A stretch of 40,320 nt of DNA from Candidatus Woesearchaeota archaeon (GCA_016192985.1 JACPTC010000055.1:1-40320), one strand, 5' to 3'; shown: positions 23,900 to 32,641, counted from the stretch's first letter. Numbers and translations: made by a program. Notes: generated by a model from the letters alone, not told the origin.

Positions 23900-25234
23900 T
23901 TAAGAATGCCCAAATCTTCGGCTATGGTAGCTTCCTCTACTCTCGCTTGAATACTCTCTTCTTTCGCCAAACCCTTCATGACTTCTCCCTTCTCTTTGGT
24001 GATATGGTCTTCTATGTTCTCCGTATTTGTGGCTTGAACGCTGGGAATAACCGTGTCTTGCGCCACTTCTTGGGCGGAAATCTCTTCTTGCGCCAAAATG
24101 ACGGTCTTTGTCTGACACAAAAAAAGGTATCCTTTGGAATTCAGGAAGCTTAAGCTGCTCAATTACAAGCGACCTGTCTTCCAGCACATTCCTAAAATTC
24201 TCATGGTCATGCTCTGATAAGAGAGAGATGACTTTCCCTTCTTCACCTGCTCTTGCTGTCCTTCCAATTCTGTGTATGTATTCCTTTGATGTTTTTGGGA
24301 TATCATAATTGATGATGTGACTCACATTTTTTATGTCCAAACCGCGAGCTGCAACATCGCTTGCCACCAAAACATCCGTCTTGCTGCCGTGAAACATTTC
24401 AATTGTCCTTTTCCTTCTGTTTTGGCTTAAGCCGCCGTGAAGAGGCTGGGCGTTTATGCCCTGCTTGTAAAGATTCCTGCTTAAAACATCTACCCTGCTT
24501 CTTGTCGCGCAGAAGATTATTGTAAGCTTAGGCTCTTCACGTTTTAGAAGATGCACAAGCAAAGAAAATTTGTCCCTCGAATTAACTGAATAGAAATACT
24601 GCATAAGCTTTCCCTTGTCAACATATGACTGCACTTTTACCTTTTCAGGATTTCTCATATAATTCTTAACAACTTCGTGCACCTGATGCGAAATTGTTGC
24701 GCTGAACAGCAATGTTTGCCTTTCTCTAGGCAGCTGGGATATTATTTTCTTTATGTCATCAATAAAGCCCATTTCAAACATTTTATCGGCCTCATCAAGC
24801 ACAAGAGTCTTTATATCAATGGTTCGAAGCGTGCCTCTCTGCATATGGTCTAATATCCTGCCTGGGGTGCCAACAACAATATCCGCATGCCTCAACTCTT
24901 GTATTTGAGGATTTATGGAAATTCCACCATAAACCTCTGCTATGCTCATTCTCTTGTATTTTGCAAACTTTCTCATTTCATTGCAGACCTGCCCGCATAA
25001 TTCCCTTGTGGGAACCAGTATCATAACCTGAAGTCCCTTATTATGTACTGTTTTTTCAAGAATTGGAAACCCAAAAGCTACAGTTTTGCCTGAGCCCGTG
25101 AATGACTGCCCTATGACATCTTTCCCTTTTTGAATGAGGGGTATTGCCTCTCTTTGGATGTCAGTCAGCTCAGAAAATCCCAACTCTTCAAAAGCTCTTT
25201 TCAACTCTGGCTGCAAATGGACTCCTGAAATCAT
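23900..25234 (-). CDS. DEAD-box RNA helicase with Arg/Ser/His-rich tail
   Basis: The protein has 444 residues. The Q motif FSELTDIQREAIP, motif I (SFTGSGKT, with Phe where Ala or Gln-Thr is usual), VPTRELCGQV, VLDEADKMFEMGF, LLFSATISHQV, IIFCATRSRVD, SDVAARGLDI and HRIGRTARAG are all present. The last 65 or so residues are basic and low in complexity (RRDFRPRSGARHGYSQRSS and similar), a typical RNA-binding tail. A TATA-like GGTATATAAATAA 25 bases before the ATG predicts a short leader. It likely unwinds RNA duplexes during ribosome assembly or mRNA turnover. Confidence 0.95.
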   Translation of the reverse strand: MISGVHLQPELKRAFEELGFSELTDIQREAIPLIQKGKDVIGQSFTGSGKTVAFGFPILEKTVHNKGLQVMILVPTRELCGQVCNEMRKFAKYKRMSIAEVYGGISINPQIQELRHADIVVGTPGRILDHMQRGTLRTIDIKTLVLDEADKMFEMGFIDDIKKIISQLPRERQTLLFSATISHQVHEVVKNYMRNPEKVKVQSYVDKGKLMQYFYSVNSRDKFSLLVHLLKREEPKLTIIFCATRSRVDVLSRNLYKQGINAQPLHGGLSQNRRKRTIEMFHGSKTDVLVASDVAARGLDIKNVSHIINYDIPKTSKEYIHRIGRTARAGEEGKVISLLSEHDHENFRNVLEDRSLVIEQLKLPEFQRIPFFVSDKDRHFGARRDFRPRSGARHGYSQRSSHKYGEHRRPYHQREGRSHEGFGERREYSSESRGSYHSRRFGHS

Positions 25235-25312
25235 TGTGGTACTGCTTTAACGTGTTTATTTATATACCTTTGTGTTAATCTCCCCATAATTGCCATATTT
25301 GGCTGTCATAAC

Positions 25313-25346
25313 AGCACTGGACATCTGCCTGCGCATAATATTTAAA
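25313..25346 (-). repeat. Imperfect direct repeat, copy 1 (promoter-like)
   Basis: AGCACTGGACAT (25313-25324), nine bases, then CATAATATTTAAA (25334-25346). The same arrangement recurs at 26085-26116. On the minus strand each copy reads as a TATA element followed by ATGTCCAGTGCT at about the expected transcription start. Confidence 0.55.
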
Positions 25347-25355
25347 GCAGAAGTT

Positions 25356-26024
25356 CTAATTTTTATTATTTAAGGAATTAACTATACTACCTAACACTAT
25401 AATATGAACAATGAAACTAAATGCTAATTCAATTTGTACAAATAATTTTGACAAACCATTGGGAGTTTCTCCAAAAGTATTAGAGTAAAAAACTGAAGAA
25501 CTGAAATAAACATACTCCCAAGCGCCTTTTATTGGTTGTCCTTTTGAATCTAGTATTCTACTATCCTCAAAGGAACTAATTATTGTAAATATATACCCAA
25601 AAAGTATAATAGAAGTGAATGCAAGAGCTAAATAAAATATTATAATCCAAAAAATAGATTTACTTTTCCATAAATTGGAAAAATTCAGAATTAAAGTGCT
25701 TAATAAAATAGCACCAAAAGTTATGAGTAGTGTGATGATACTTATAGTAATCTCTTTTAGTACAGCAGAAGTATATACTATTGCAAAAAGAAGTAACAAT
25801 ATAAAATAAGACCATCTTAAAAAATTTGGATAAACTTTGGCCTCTTCGTCAATTTTTACCTTTAGATTATAAATCAGCTGGGAAATAGCCAAGCCAAAAG
25901 CGGCTAAAATCTTAAATGTTTCAGAGGGTATTTTTAAAAACCAAACAGTTGTAAATAATATAATCAATCCTAAATAGGTCCAAAACCAAAGATTGCTAAA
26001 TTCCGTTTGGAATTTATCTGTCAT
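25356..26024 (-). CDS. Membrane protein with ion-channel-like pore region
   Basis: The preferred start is ATG 26024 (MTDKFQTEF, 222 residues). A TATA element (minus-strand TATATAAAA at 26050-26058) sits 26-30 bases upstream. The track start at 26096 adds 24 residues and lies before that promoter. There are about six hydrophobic helices. The C-terminal segment VYFSSSVFYSNTFGETPNGL and the following helix FVQIELAFSFIVHIIVLG align by eye with the pore loop and last helix of two-TM potassium channels, where the filter would be TVGYGD. Here it reads SNTFGET, so potassium selectivity is doubtful. The codon bias is very AT-rich. Confidence 0.55.
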   Translation of the reverse strand: MTDKFQTEFSNLWFWTYLGLIILFTTVWFLKIPSETFKILAAFGLAISQLIYNLKVKIDEEAKVYPNFLRWSYFILLLLFAIVYTSAVLKEITISIITLLITFGAILLSTLILNFSNLWKSKSIFWIIIFYLALAFTSIILFGYIFTIISSFEDSRILDSKGQPIKGAWEYVYFSSSVFYSNTFGETPNGLSKLFVQIELAFSFIVHIIVLGSIVNSLNNKN

Positions 26025-26084
26025 ATAAGATTGGGACAAAAAGGTTGCTTTTATATATTTTGTTTTATTTCTATATAGAAAATA

Positions 26085-26116
26085 AGCACTGGACATTCTT
26101 GGACATAATATATAAA
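26085..26116 (-). repeat. Imperfect direct repeat, copy 2 (promoter-like)
   Basis: AGCACTGGACAT (26085-26096), seven bases, then CATAATATATAAA (26104-26116). It matches copy 1 at 25313-25346. The two copies bracket the channel-like gene. The TATATATAA core is also readable on the plus strand, as a possible promoter for the nuclease gene. Confidence 0.55.
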
Positions 26117-26164
26117 CTAACTTCTACTAAATCCACAAATAATTTTTTATCAAAATTTGCTATC

Positions 26165-26267
26165 TTAAAATCACCTCAATCAATATTTCAACTGCTAAAT
26201 TAAATCTTTCGCTTACAGCAAAATCCTTTTACACAGTTTTTAACCAAGAAAAACTTGGTGATTTTAA
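26165..26267 (+). promoter_or_regulatory. 5' leader with inverted repeat masking the ribosome-binding site
   Basis: TTAAAATCACC (26165-26175) is perfectly complementary to GGTGATTTTAA (26257-26267), which ends at the nuclease ATG and includes the GGTGAT ribosome-binding site. A second, mutually exclusive hairpin, ACCAAG-AAAAA-CTTGGT (26243-26259), also covers the GG of that site. A plus-strand TATA near 26105-26116 would give a leader of about 130 bases, long for an archaeal mRNA. Confidence 0.5.
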
Positions 26268-27497
26268 ATGAATTTAAATAAAAATTCAATGGAAAATGTG
26301 GATTTAGTTAGCAAGAAATATCTAAATAAAAGTCCAGAGGAAAAAGCAATTATTAGGCAGCGTATTTTAGCTTATGCAAAAGAGCAGCTCAACAAAAATA
26401 TGCTTGTAACTAGGAGAGAACTTCAAAATTTATTTCATATAAGGTTATATTCCTATTTTAATTCCTTGGGAGAGGTGTATGAAAAACTTGAATTTGATAT
26501 TATAAATAATCCTAATCTCAGAAGGCAAAAGAAAGAAAAAGAACTTATCAAAAATAAGATGATAGAATATGTCAAAAATTGCTTAATTAACAATAAGAAA
26601 CCTACTGTTGCTGATATAAGGAAAAAATTTAATTCTGGCATTGAATCTTATTTCGGTAATATCACTAATTTATATAAGGAAGCTGGCATAGATTTAAAAA
26701 ACTTTTACTCTTTCTTTTACAAAGAAAAGGAAATTCAGATTACGCCTGTAATTATAGATTTTCTGAAAGATAAAGATTATGCAATAAAGAAAGTCGCTAT
26801 AAATGAGAATAGATTTGGACCCGATATAGTTGTAGAAAAAGAGGATATATCAATTCCTGTTGAGATAAAAGCAAGACATAAAAATAATATGCTCTTATAT
26901 CCAAGAGATAACCCAATTAAACAAATTCAGAGATATGTTAGGGAGTTAAATTCGCCTTTTGGAATTTTAATAACAACGACCGATAAAATTTCTCCTTACA
27001 AAGATGTGATGTCAAGTAATATTATTCTCTATAATGGACAGGATTTGCTAAATCATTTTAAAGGTAAGAAAGAACAATTAGATATAATAAATTGGATAAG
27101 AAATTCCATAGGACAAGATAAAAAAGATTTCATAAAAGAAAAACGAGAAAAGATAATTGAATTTATACAAAAAGAACATAGTGAAGGAAAATTGCCGTCA
27201 TTTAAAACTATTAGAGATTCTTTAAGAATTAATTTCTACTGCTATTTTGATAGTGTATATCAAGCTTACGAAGAGAGCGGAGTTGAATATCCATTACAGA
27301 GAAAAAAGAAGTTTGGAAGATTTTCCATGGAAGAGAAAGAAAAAATACGTGATGATATTATAAATTTTGTTAGACAAGAATACAAAAACAATCGTAGATT
27401 AAATAGGAATAGAATTGAAAATATTTTTCAAGTAGACATAAGGACTTATTTTAGCTCCAGGAAGGAAATTATCGAGGTAGCTAAAAATGGCTTATAA
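26268..27497 (+). CDS. Predicted PD-(D/E)XK nuclease flanked by four HARE-like repeats
   Basis: The protein has 409 residues and is very Lys/Asn/Ile-rich. Four repeats of about 50 residues lie at 27-76, 91-141, 290-340 and 356-407. Their pattern is R..I..F......n..Pt...I...F.....YF.s....Y..aGi, seen for example in PTVADIRKKFNSGIESYFG. This resembles the helical repeats found with homing endonucleases. Between them, residues 155-270 contain RFGPDIVV...IPVEIKAR, an Asp186...Glu199-x-Lys201 arrangement typical of PD-(D/E)XK nucleases, then QIQRYVREL. The symmetric two-repeats/nuclease/two-repeats layout is unusual. GGTGAT precedes the ATG. The gene overlaps the DUF763 gene by 11 bases. DNA cleavage at specific sites is inference. 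Confidence 0.65.
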   Translation: MNLNKNSMENVDLVSKKYLNKSPEEKAIIRQRILAYAKEQLNKNMLVTRRELQNLFHIRLYSYFNSLGEVYEKLEFDIINNPNLRRQKKEKELIKNKMIEYVKNCLINNKKPTVADIRKKFNSGIESYFGNITNLYKEAGIDLKNFYSFFYKEKEIQITPVIIDFLKDKDYAIKKVAINENRFGPDIVVEKEDISIPVEIKARHKNNMLLYPRDNPIKQIQRYVRELNSPFGILITTTDKISPYKDVMSSNIILYNGQDLLNHFKGKKEQLDIINWIRNSIGQDKKDFIKEKREKIIEFIQKEHSEGKLPSFKTIRDSLRINFYCYFDSVYQAYEESGVEYPLQRKKKFGRFSMEEKEKIRDDIINFVRQEYKNNRRLNRNRIENIFQVDIRTYFSSRKEIIEVAKNGL

Positions 27498-28611
27498 ATC
27501 TGGTATTTGCAATTTACCGCTTCATAATGGAACTTGCCCAAGATGGCTTTTTCCTAGAATGAAGAGATTAGCAGGGGCTATAAGCGAAGCTCTAGTTTAT
27601 GAGTATGGGCAAGAAGAATTTTTGAGAAGGCTGGCTGACCCTTTTTGGTTCCAATCTTTAGCATGCGTAATAGGGTATGATTGGCACTCTAGTGGGACAA
27701 CTACTGTTACTTGTGGAGCTCTTAAGCAAGCACTTAACAACCAAAATCTTGGCATTTCAATAGCAGGCGGCAAGGGAAAAACATCCAGAAAAACGCTAGA
27801 AGAAATAGAAAGCACTAATTTTGATTTATCAGCATCAAAAATTCAAAAACTAAAGTACTCTTCAAGGATGAGCGCAAAGGTTGACAATTGCCTAGTGCAA
27901 GACGGCTACCAGCTTTATCACCACAGTCTTGTCTATGATGAAAATGGAAATTGGGCAGTCATACAGCAAGGCATGAATTCTGAAACAAGATATGCAAGAA
28001 GATATCATTGGCTTAGCTACAATGTAGTTGATTTTGCTGAAGAGCCGCACAACGCAATCTGCTGCGACAACAAAAATAATTCAACATTGGATTTAACATC
28101 AAAAAACAATAACGAAATCAAAAAGATATCCGTTGATTTGGTTAATGATGATATTCGCCATCTGACAAAATGCTTTAATAAAAAAATTACAGCCCAAAAA
28201 ACATTAAACGATTTCAACAATAATCATAGAAAAAATACAAAAATTGTGACTATGCTGCCAAGGCATAATATAATCGATATGGGCAAAAGAAATATCGAGA
28301 TGCTTAAGAAAGCGCACGAATTACAGCCGCAGAATTATGAAGAGCTTGCCGCAATCAAAGGCATTGGCGCGAAAACAGTTAGGTCTCTTGCCCTTATTTC
28401 AGAGCTTGTTTATGGCGCTGAAATACAATGGAAAGACCCTGTGAAATTTTCATTTGCTCACGGCGGGAAAGATTCTATACCTTTTCCCATAGACAGAAAA
28501 CATTATGACAGCACAATTGAAATAATGAAAAATGCAGTAATGGATGCAAAGATTGGCGATAAGGAAAAGCTGACGGCTATAAGTAGATTGCGCGGCTTTT
28601 ATTCATCCTAA
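27487..28611 (+). CDS. DUF763 protein with helix-hairpin-helix
   Basis: The 374-residue protein starts MAYKSGICNLPLHNGTCPRWLF, followed by MKRLAGAISEALVYEYG and FWFQSLACVIGYDWHSSGTT. These are the conserved start of DUF763, an archaeal and bacterial family of unknown function. Later parts have GYQLYHHSLVYDENGNWAVIQQGMN and a helix-hairpin-helix, YEELAAIKGIGAKTVRSLAL, which suggests DNA binding. Its start lies inside the end of the nuclease gene, so translation is coupled. Base composition is less AT-rich than the nuclease gene, so the pair may have different histories. The 3' end overlaps the convergent ppcA by nine bases. Confidence 0.88.
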   Translation: MAYKSGICNLPLHNGTCPRWLFPRMKRLAGAISEALVYEYGQEEFLRRLADPFWFQSLACVIGYDWHSSGTTTVTCGALKQALNNQNLGISIAGGKGKTSRKTLEEIESTNFDLSASKIQKLKYSSRMSAKVDNCLVQDGYQLYHHSLVYDENGNWAVIQQGMNSETRYARRYHWLSYNVVDFAEEPHNAICCDNKNNSTLDLTSKNNNEIKKISVDLVNDDIRHLTKCFNKKITAQKTLNDFNNNHRKNTKIVTMLPRHNIIDMGKRNIEMLKKAHELQPQNYEELAAIKGIGAKTVRSLALISELVYGAEIQWKDPVKFSFAHGGKDSIPFPIDRKHYDSTIEIMKNAVMDAKIGDKEKLTAISRLRGFYSS

Positions 28612-30078
28612 AAACCCCCTTATAAATCCTGCCCGTGTTATGTTTTCTGTCAATGTGGAATGCTCTCTTTTCTTTAGGTTGTCTAGGATAATAGATGTTA
28701 TTTTTTTGTGCTTTTCGTTAACCTCAAAATTAGCCATTTTTTTAATTATTTTTATATTCCTTGCAATTTCATTCGGAAATACCCTTAGATTGTCTTCATT
28801 AAGATACTGCAGCGAATCCCTCAAATCAACCTGAAAATTGGGATAAACATCTTTAATGTAATCCACCTCATTTTCATTCAAAACACTTAAACCAATAATT
28901 TCAGGCGGAAGCCCATAGGAGTAAAGTGCTGCGCAAAATGTGATTGCCCTAGGTAGCTTTAATTGCCCGACACTCCTAGAGTACCCAAACAACCCTATAT
29001 GCAGCTTTCTTTTTCTTCTTGATGGAACATATTGTGCCATCTCATTTATATACCTTCCAAGCAGTTTTACCTGCTTTTGGTATTCGTTCTGCAGTTTTTC
29101 TATAATTGGGATTAATTTTTTCTCGTCAACCAAAACAGGCTTTGAAGGCTTTGTTTCATTGAGATGCTTAACCGCATTCTGCACATCCTTTATATTGTAA
29201 TCATACTTAAAAGCCGATTGAAGCGTGAAAGTATAAACGCTCGGGTAGCCTTTCATGCAGTTCTTTATGTTTGTCGGCTTAAAATTGCCCCTAAACGGTG
29301 CACAGCCGCATCCAAGGATTGGAAATATCTCTATTGACGTTCTTTTCTCTAATGAATGCAGCTTTTGGAATGAAATCTTAAGCATAAGGACTGTTGCAAG
29401 GCTTCCATAGTTCAATGCAGGGTCTGACCTTGCAAGCCATACTCTTTGGTAATCCTTAATTTTTTCTTCCTTTATGAAAGGCTCAACCACCTTTTCTGGG
29501 CTTAGGATTGCTTCTTTAAGCTCTATCAAGGGAATCACACGAAGAGATTCAGGCTTGAAGTTGCCTATCCATTCAGCGATGGTTATTTCATTTCCCAGTT
29601 TATGATGCTGCTTGCCGACAACATGGTTCTTGTAATAATCTGCAATCCTTGATAGCTCTCTATGGCTTGTAGTCATCGGCAGCGCAATTTCAAATATCGG
29701 CGCAACCCCATCACCGTAAAACATCTTTGCAGCATCAAAATTTCTTGGTATGCTCTCAAGAGTCTCCAACAAAATTTTAGCTTCGCTTTTCTCAACTGAG
29801 GGGTTTGGAACCCTCAAAGTCAAAAAAACATCTTTGCCGAGAGTGTGCTTGCCAAAGTATGGCTCGTATTTGCTCAACAGCTTCTTCACTACAAAATTAT
29901 CAACTTCTTTTCCCTCGCAATCCCACAACTGCTCTTTGCAATGTATGTGCGAAAATGTATAAAACACCTCTTTTATCTCGTCTTCTCCGCTTAACTCCCG
30001 GCTGTCTGAGAAAAAGGGGTGGTTTACGTTGTCAGGGTGCTGTGTGGACATTGCCCTTGATACATTATAGTTTGGCAT
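28603..30078 (-). CDS. ppcA: Phosphoenolpyruvate carboxylase, archaeal type
   Basis: The 491-residue protein is the short archaeal-type PEP carboxylase. It has SRAMSTQHPDN at the start, PNPSVEKSEAKILLETLESIP, FEIALPMTTSHRELSRIADY, LGCGCAPFRGNFKP, and a C-terminus ending TRAGFIRGFLG. It makes oxaloacetate from PEP and bicarbonate, supplying aspartate and other C4 compounds. A TATA-like AT-rich region near 30090-30100 lies upstream of the ATG. The length is normal, and no defects are seen. Confidence 0.95.
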   Translation of the reverse strand: MPNYNVSRAMSTQHPDNVNHPFFSDSRELSGEDEIKEVFYTFSHIHCKEQLWDCEGKEVDNFVVKKLLSKYEPYFGKHTLGKDVFLTLRVPNPSVEKSEAKILLETLESIPRNFDAAKMFYGDGVAPIFEIALPMTTSHRELSRIADYYKNHVVGKQHHKLGNEITIAEWIGNFKPESLRVIPLIELKEAILSPEKVVEPFIKEEKIKDYQRVWLARSDPALNYGSLATVLMLKISFQKLHSLEKRTSIEIFPILGCGCAPFRGNFKPTNIKNCMKGYPSVYTFTLQSAFKYDYNIKDVQNAVKHLNETKPSKPVLVDEKKLIPIIEKLQNEYQKQVKLLGRYINEMAQYVPSRRKRKLHIGLFGYSRSVGQLKLPRAITFCAALYSYGLPPEIIGLSVLNENEVDYIKDVYPNFQVDLRDSLQYLNEDNLRVFPNEIARNIKIIKKMANFEVNEKHKKITSIILDNLKKREHSTLTENITRAGFIRGFLG

Positions 30079-30278
30079 GAAAAATGGAGTTTAATTTTAA
30101 TTTAAATAGTTATGCTGTTTGAGGCATTTTATAGAAAAATTTTTAACTTGGATGGCAGAATTGCAGCTACATGGCTCTAACTGCTAAAGAGGAGAATATA
30201 CTTAACATAAACAAAAGAGAAGTGTCAGCTCAGAAGCATGCTTGACAGGAAAGACAAAAATTGTTTAATTCAGAAAAG

Positions 30279-30986
30279 CTATCTGCCGCCCAAATAAATT
30301 TTTTTAATTCTTTTATCCTTTAAAATACCCTTATTGCCGCTCAACGCGACTTTTCCATCCTCAAGAACAAGAATCCTGTCAGCAATTTTGGTTGCCTGTT
30401 TTGCGTTCTGCTCTACAATAATCACAGCCACTCCCTCTTCATTTATCTCCAGTATTTTTCTGAACAATCCTTTCATTATTTTTGGCGCCAATCCCAAAGA
30501 AGGCTCGTCAAGAAGCAGTAATTGAGGGTCTTGCATTAATGCCCTGCCGATTGCGAGCATCTGCTGCTGCCCGCCTGATAAGTTGAAAGCATAATCATTC
30601 AGCCTCTTCCTCAAATCAGGAAAATGCTTTTCAACGACTTCGTTTAATTTTTTATCAATCAATTCCTTTTCTTTTGTTAGAAAAGCGCCCATCTCGAGAT
30701 TTTCCTTGACAGTCAGATTTCCGAAAACCTGCCTTCCTTGAGGCACATAGCTAATGCCAAGCTCAATAAGCTCATGAGTTGGCATTCTTGTTATGTCTTT
30801 GTTTTTGTAGATTATTTTTCCATTATAAATATCAACCAAGTTAAATATGCTTTTCAACAATGTGGATTTGCCAGCGCCATTGGGACCTATTAAAACAACA
30901 ATTTCTTCTGGCTTTACATTTAAATTAATTCCAAACAAAATTTGCATTTTTCCATAGCCTGATTCGAGATTTTTTATTTGAAGCAT
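30279..30986 (-). CDS. livF: Branched-chain amino acid ABC transporter ATPase LivF
   Basis: The protein has 235 residues. Walker A is LIGPNGAGKSTLLKSI, the Q-loop region is ISYVPQGRQVFGNLTVKENL, the signature is LSGGQQQMLAIGRAL, and Walker B is LLLLDEPSLGLAP followed by IIVEQNAK. The order and the PQGRQVF motif are typical of LivF-type subunits. It is the last gene of the liv cluster, separated from livG by 100 AT-rich bases. Confidence 0.93.
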   Translation of the reverse strand: MLQIKNLESGYGKMQILFGINLNVKPEEIVVLIGPNGAGKSTLLKSIFNLVDIYNGKIIYKNKDITRMPTHELIELGISYVPQGRQVFGNLTVKENLEMGAFLTKEKELIDKKLNEVVEKHFPDLRKRLNDYAFNLSGGQQQMLAIGRALMQDPQLLLLDEPSLGLAPKIMKGLFRKILEINEEGVAVIIVEQNAKQATKIADRILVLEDGKVALSGNKGILKDKRIKKIYLGGR

Positions 30987-31086
30987 TTACTTTGATTTTA
31001 GTTTTTTTATTATCAATTTTTAATTTTTTCGTTAATGTTCATTCGTTATTGAGTTTTGTCATTAAATCTTGAACAAAAAATAAAAA

Positions 31087-31770
31087 TCATTTCCCTAAAT
31101 AAGCCTCCAGCACTTTTTTATCTTTCACAATATCCTTTGGCTTTCCTTCTCTTAGCACTTTTCCTTCATTCATCACAATAACCTTATCGCTAATGTCCAT
31201 AACAAAGTCCATATCGTGTTCAATAAGCAGAATTGTTTTTCCCTGCTTCTTCAAATTTTTCAGAATGAGCTTTAATTCCTGCCTCACTCTTGGGTTTACG
31301 CCTGCAGTTGGCTCGTCAAGCATAAGCAGCGCATGCGGCTTCAGCAAAGCCCTTGCTATCTCAAGCAATCTTTGCTGCCCATAGGAAAGCTCAGAAGCGA
31401 TTGCATCAAGTGGCTTATGCAGATAAACACTTTCAAGCATCTTCTTCATTTCTGCTTCGCTCGTGTTTTTTGCGATAAGGAGGTTGTCCTTTACAGTAAC
31501 ATTTCTGAAAACTTTAGTAAGCTGAAAAGTCCTGCTTATGCCGCTCTGTGCTATTTTGTATGCAGGCATGCCTGTTATGTCCTTATTCAGCAGCCTTATT
31601 GTGCCTGAATCTGGATTTGTCAAGCCGCTTATTATGTTGAATATGGTTGTTTTTCCTGCGCCGTTTGGTCCGATAAGGGATGTGATTTCATTTTCCTCTG
31701 TCTTGAAGCTGCACCTATCGACTGCTTTGACCCCTCCAAAACTTTTGCAAATATTGTTTAATGACAGCAT
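31087..31770 (-). CDS. livG: Branched-chain amino acid ABC transporter ATPase LivG
   Basis: The protein has 227 residues. Walker A is LIGPNGAGKTTIFNIISG, the Q-loop area is ISRTFQLTKVFRNVTVKDNL, the signature is LSYGQQRLLEIARAL, and Walker B is LLMLDEPTAGVNP followed by LIEHDMDFVM. These are characteristic of LivG. It pairs with LivF on the cytoplasmic face of LivH/LivM. It is slightly shorter than bacterial LivG (about 250) because the usual insertion before the signature is small. The gap to livM is 19 bases. Confidence 0.93.
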   Translation of the reverse strand: MLSLNNICKSFGGVKAVDRCSFKTEENEITSLIGPNGAGKTTIFNIISGLTNPDSGTIRLLNKDITGMPAYKIAQSGISRTFQLTKVFRNVTVKDNLLIAKNTSEAEMKKMLESVYLHKPLDAIASELSYGQQRLLEIARALLKPHALLMLDEPTAGVNPRVRQELKLILKNLKKQGKTILLIEHDMDFVMDISDKVIVMNEGKVLREGKPKDIVKDKKVLEAYLGK

Positions 31771-31789
31771 TTTTAGCTAATTCCGTTCC

Positions 31790-32641
31790 TTAAACATCAA
31801 CCTTTCCGAAAATGCCCTTTGGCTTGAAAAGCAATATCAAAATCAATATCACCTCAAACATCATTTCACGCACAGGCCCTATCAATGCAGGGCTGACAAG
31901 CACAAATCTCATTGCCTCTGATAAGGCAAGCAGCGCAAAAACACTTATAACAGAGCCTTTTATTGAGGCCAAGCCGCCAGCAACAAGAATTGTCACAATA
32001 ACAACTAAAAATTCCAAGTCAAATATTGTCGGGTCAATAAAATTGATATGGTGCACAAGCAAGCTGCCTGCAATAGCAGCAAAAAATGTTGATACTGCCA
32101 TTGAAATTATCTTGTAAAAATACGTATTTTTTCCCAGAACAGCAGCTGCAGTCTCGTCGTCCCTGATTGCTTGAAATACCCTGCCTGTTTGAGAGTTGAT
32201 TAGCTTATAGAAAATAAAAATACATATTCCGGCTATGCTCATGCAAAGCACCATGTAGTAAAAATTATTCCTAATTATGTCAGGCACACCTGGCAATCCC
32301 AAAGCCCCTCTTGTCAATGAAATCCAGTTTCTTGACACAGCAATTGCAATGAACACCAGCCCAAGAGTAACCATTGCCAAATAGTCTCCTTTGAGCCTTG
32401 CAGTTATTGCGGCTATAGCAATGCCTAAAACAGAAGCCAGAATGCCTGCAATCAGCATTGCAAAATACCAAGGCACGCCGTTTAAAGTCAATAAAGCTGA
32501 TGCATATGCCCCAATGCCGAAAAACACCATGTGCCCAAGATTAATCAAGCCTGTAAACCCCATTGTTAGGTTTAGTGATGTGACTGCGATTGCATAGATG
32601 GATATTATTGTTAAAAGCTGAATCAAATACTCATGTATCAC
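31790..32641 (-). CDS. livM: Branched-chain amino acid ABC permease LivM
   Basis: The protein has 283 residues with about eight to nine membrane helices. MGFTGLINLGHMVFFGIGAYASALL and ARLKGDYLAMVTLGLVFIAI are conserved LivM segments. The start is GTG 32641, with GGGGTGA six bases upstream, overlapping the end of livH by 11 bases. LivH and LivM form the channel of the importer. It ends KPKGIFGKVDV, typical of LivM. Confidence 0.93.
   Translation of the reverse strand: MIHEYLIQLLTIISIYAIAVTSLNLTMGFTGLINLGHMVFFGIGAYASALLTLNGVPWYFAMLIAGILASVLGIAIAAITARLKGDYLAMVTLGLVFIAIAVSRNWISLTRGALGLPGVPDIIRNNFYYMVLCMSIAGICIFIFYKLINSQTGRVFQAIRDDETAAAVLGKNTYFYKIISMAVSTFFAAIAGSLLVHHINFIDPTIFDLEFLVVIVTILVAGGLASIKGSVISVFALLALSEAMRFVLVSPALIGPVREMMFEVILILILLFKPKGIFGKVDV

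Noticed and set aside
23851-24162. Minus-strand ORF of 103 residues across the helicase tail, ending at the trhO start
   Set aside because: It reads the Arg/Ser-rich helicase tail in another frame. The tail in the helicase frame has the expected basic composition, and no ribosome-binding site or family match supports the alternative.
25253-25324. Minus-strand mini-ORF starting MSSAVMTAKYGNYGE upstream of the helicase
   Set aside because: Its ATG lies upstream of the predicted transcription start of the nearest TATA box, and only the first four codons resemble the second repeat copy. Kept as a DNA repeat only.
30171-30245. Plus-strand mini-ORF starting MALTAKEENILNINKREVSA between ppcA and livF
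   Set aside because: It has no ribosome-binding site, TATA element or recognisable homology, and is too short to support.
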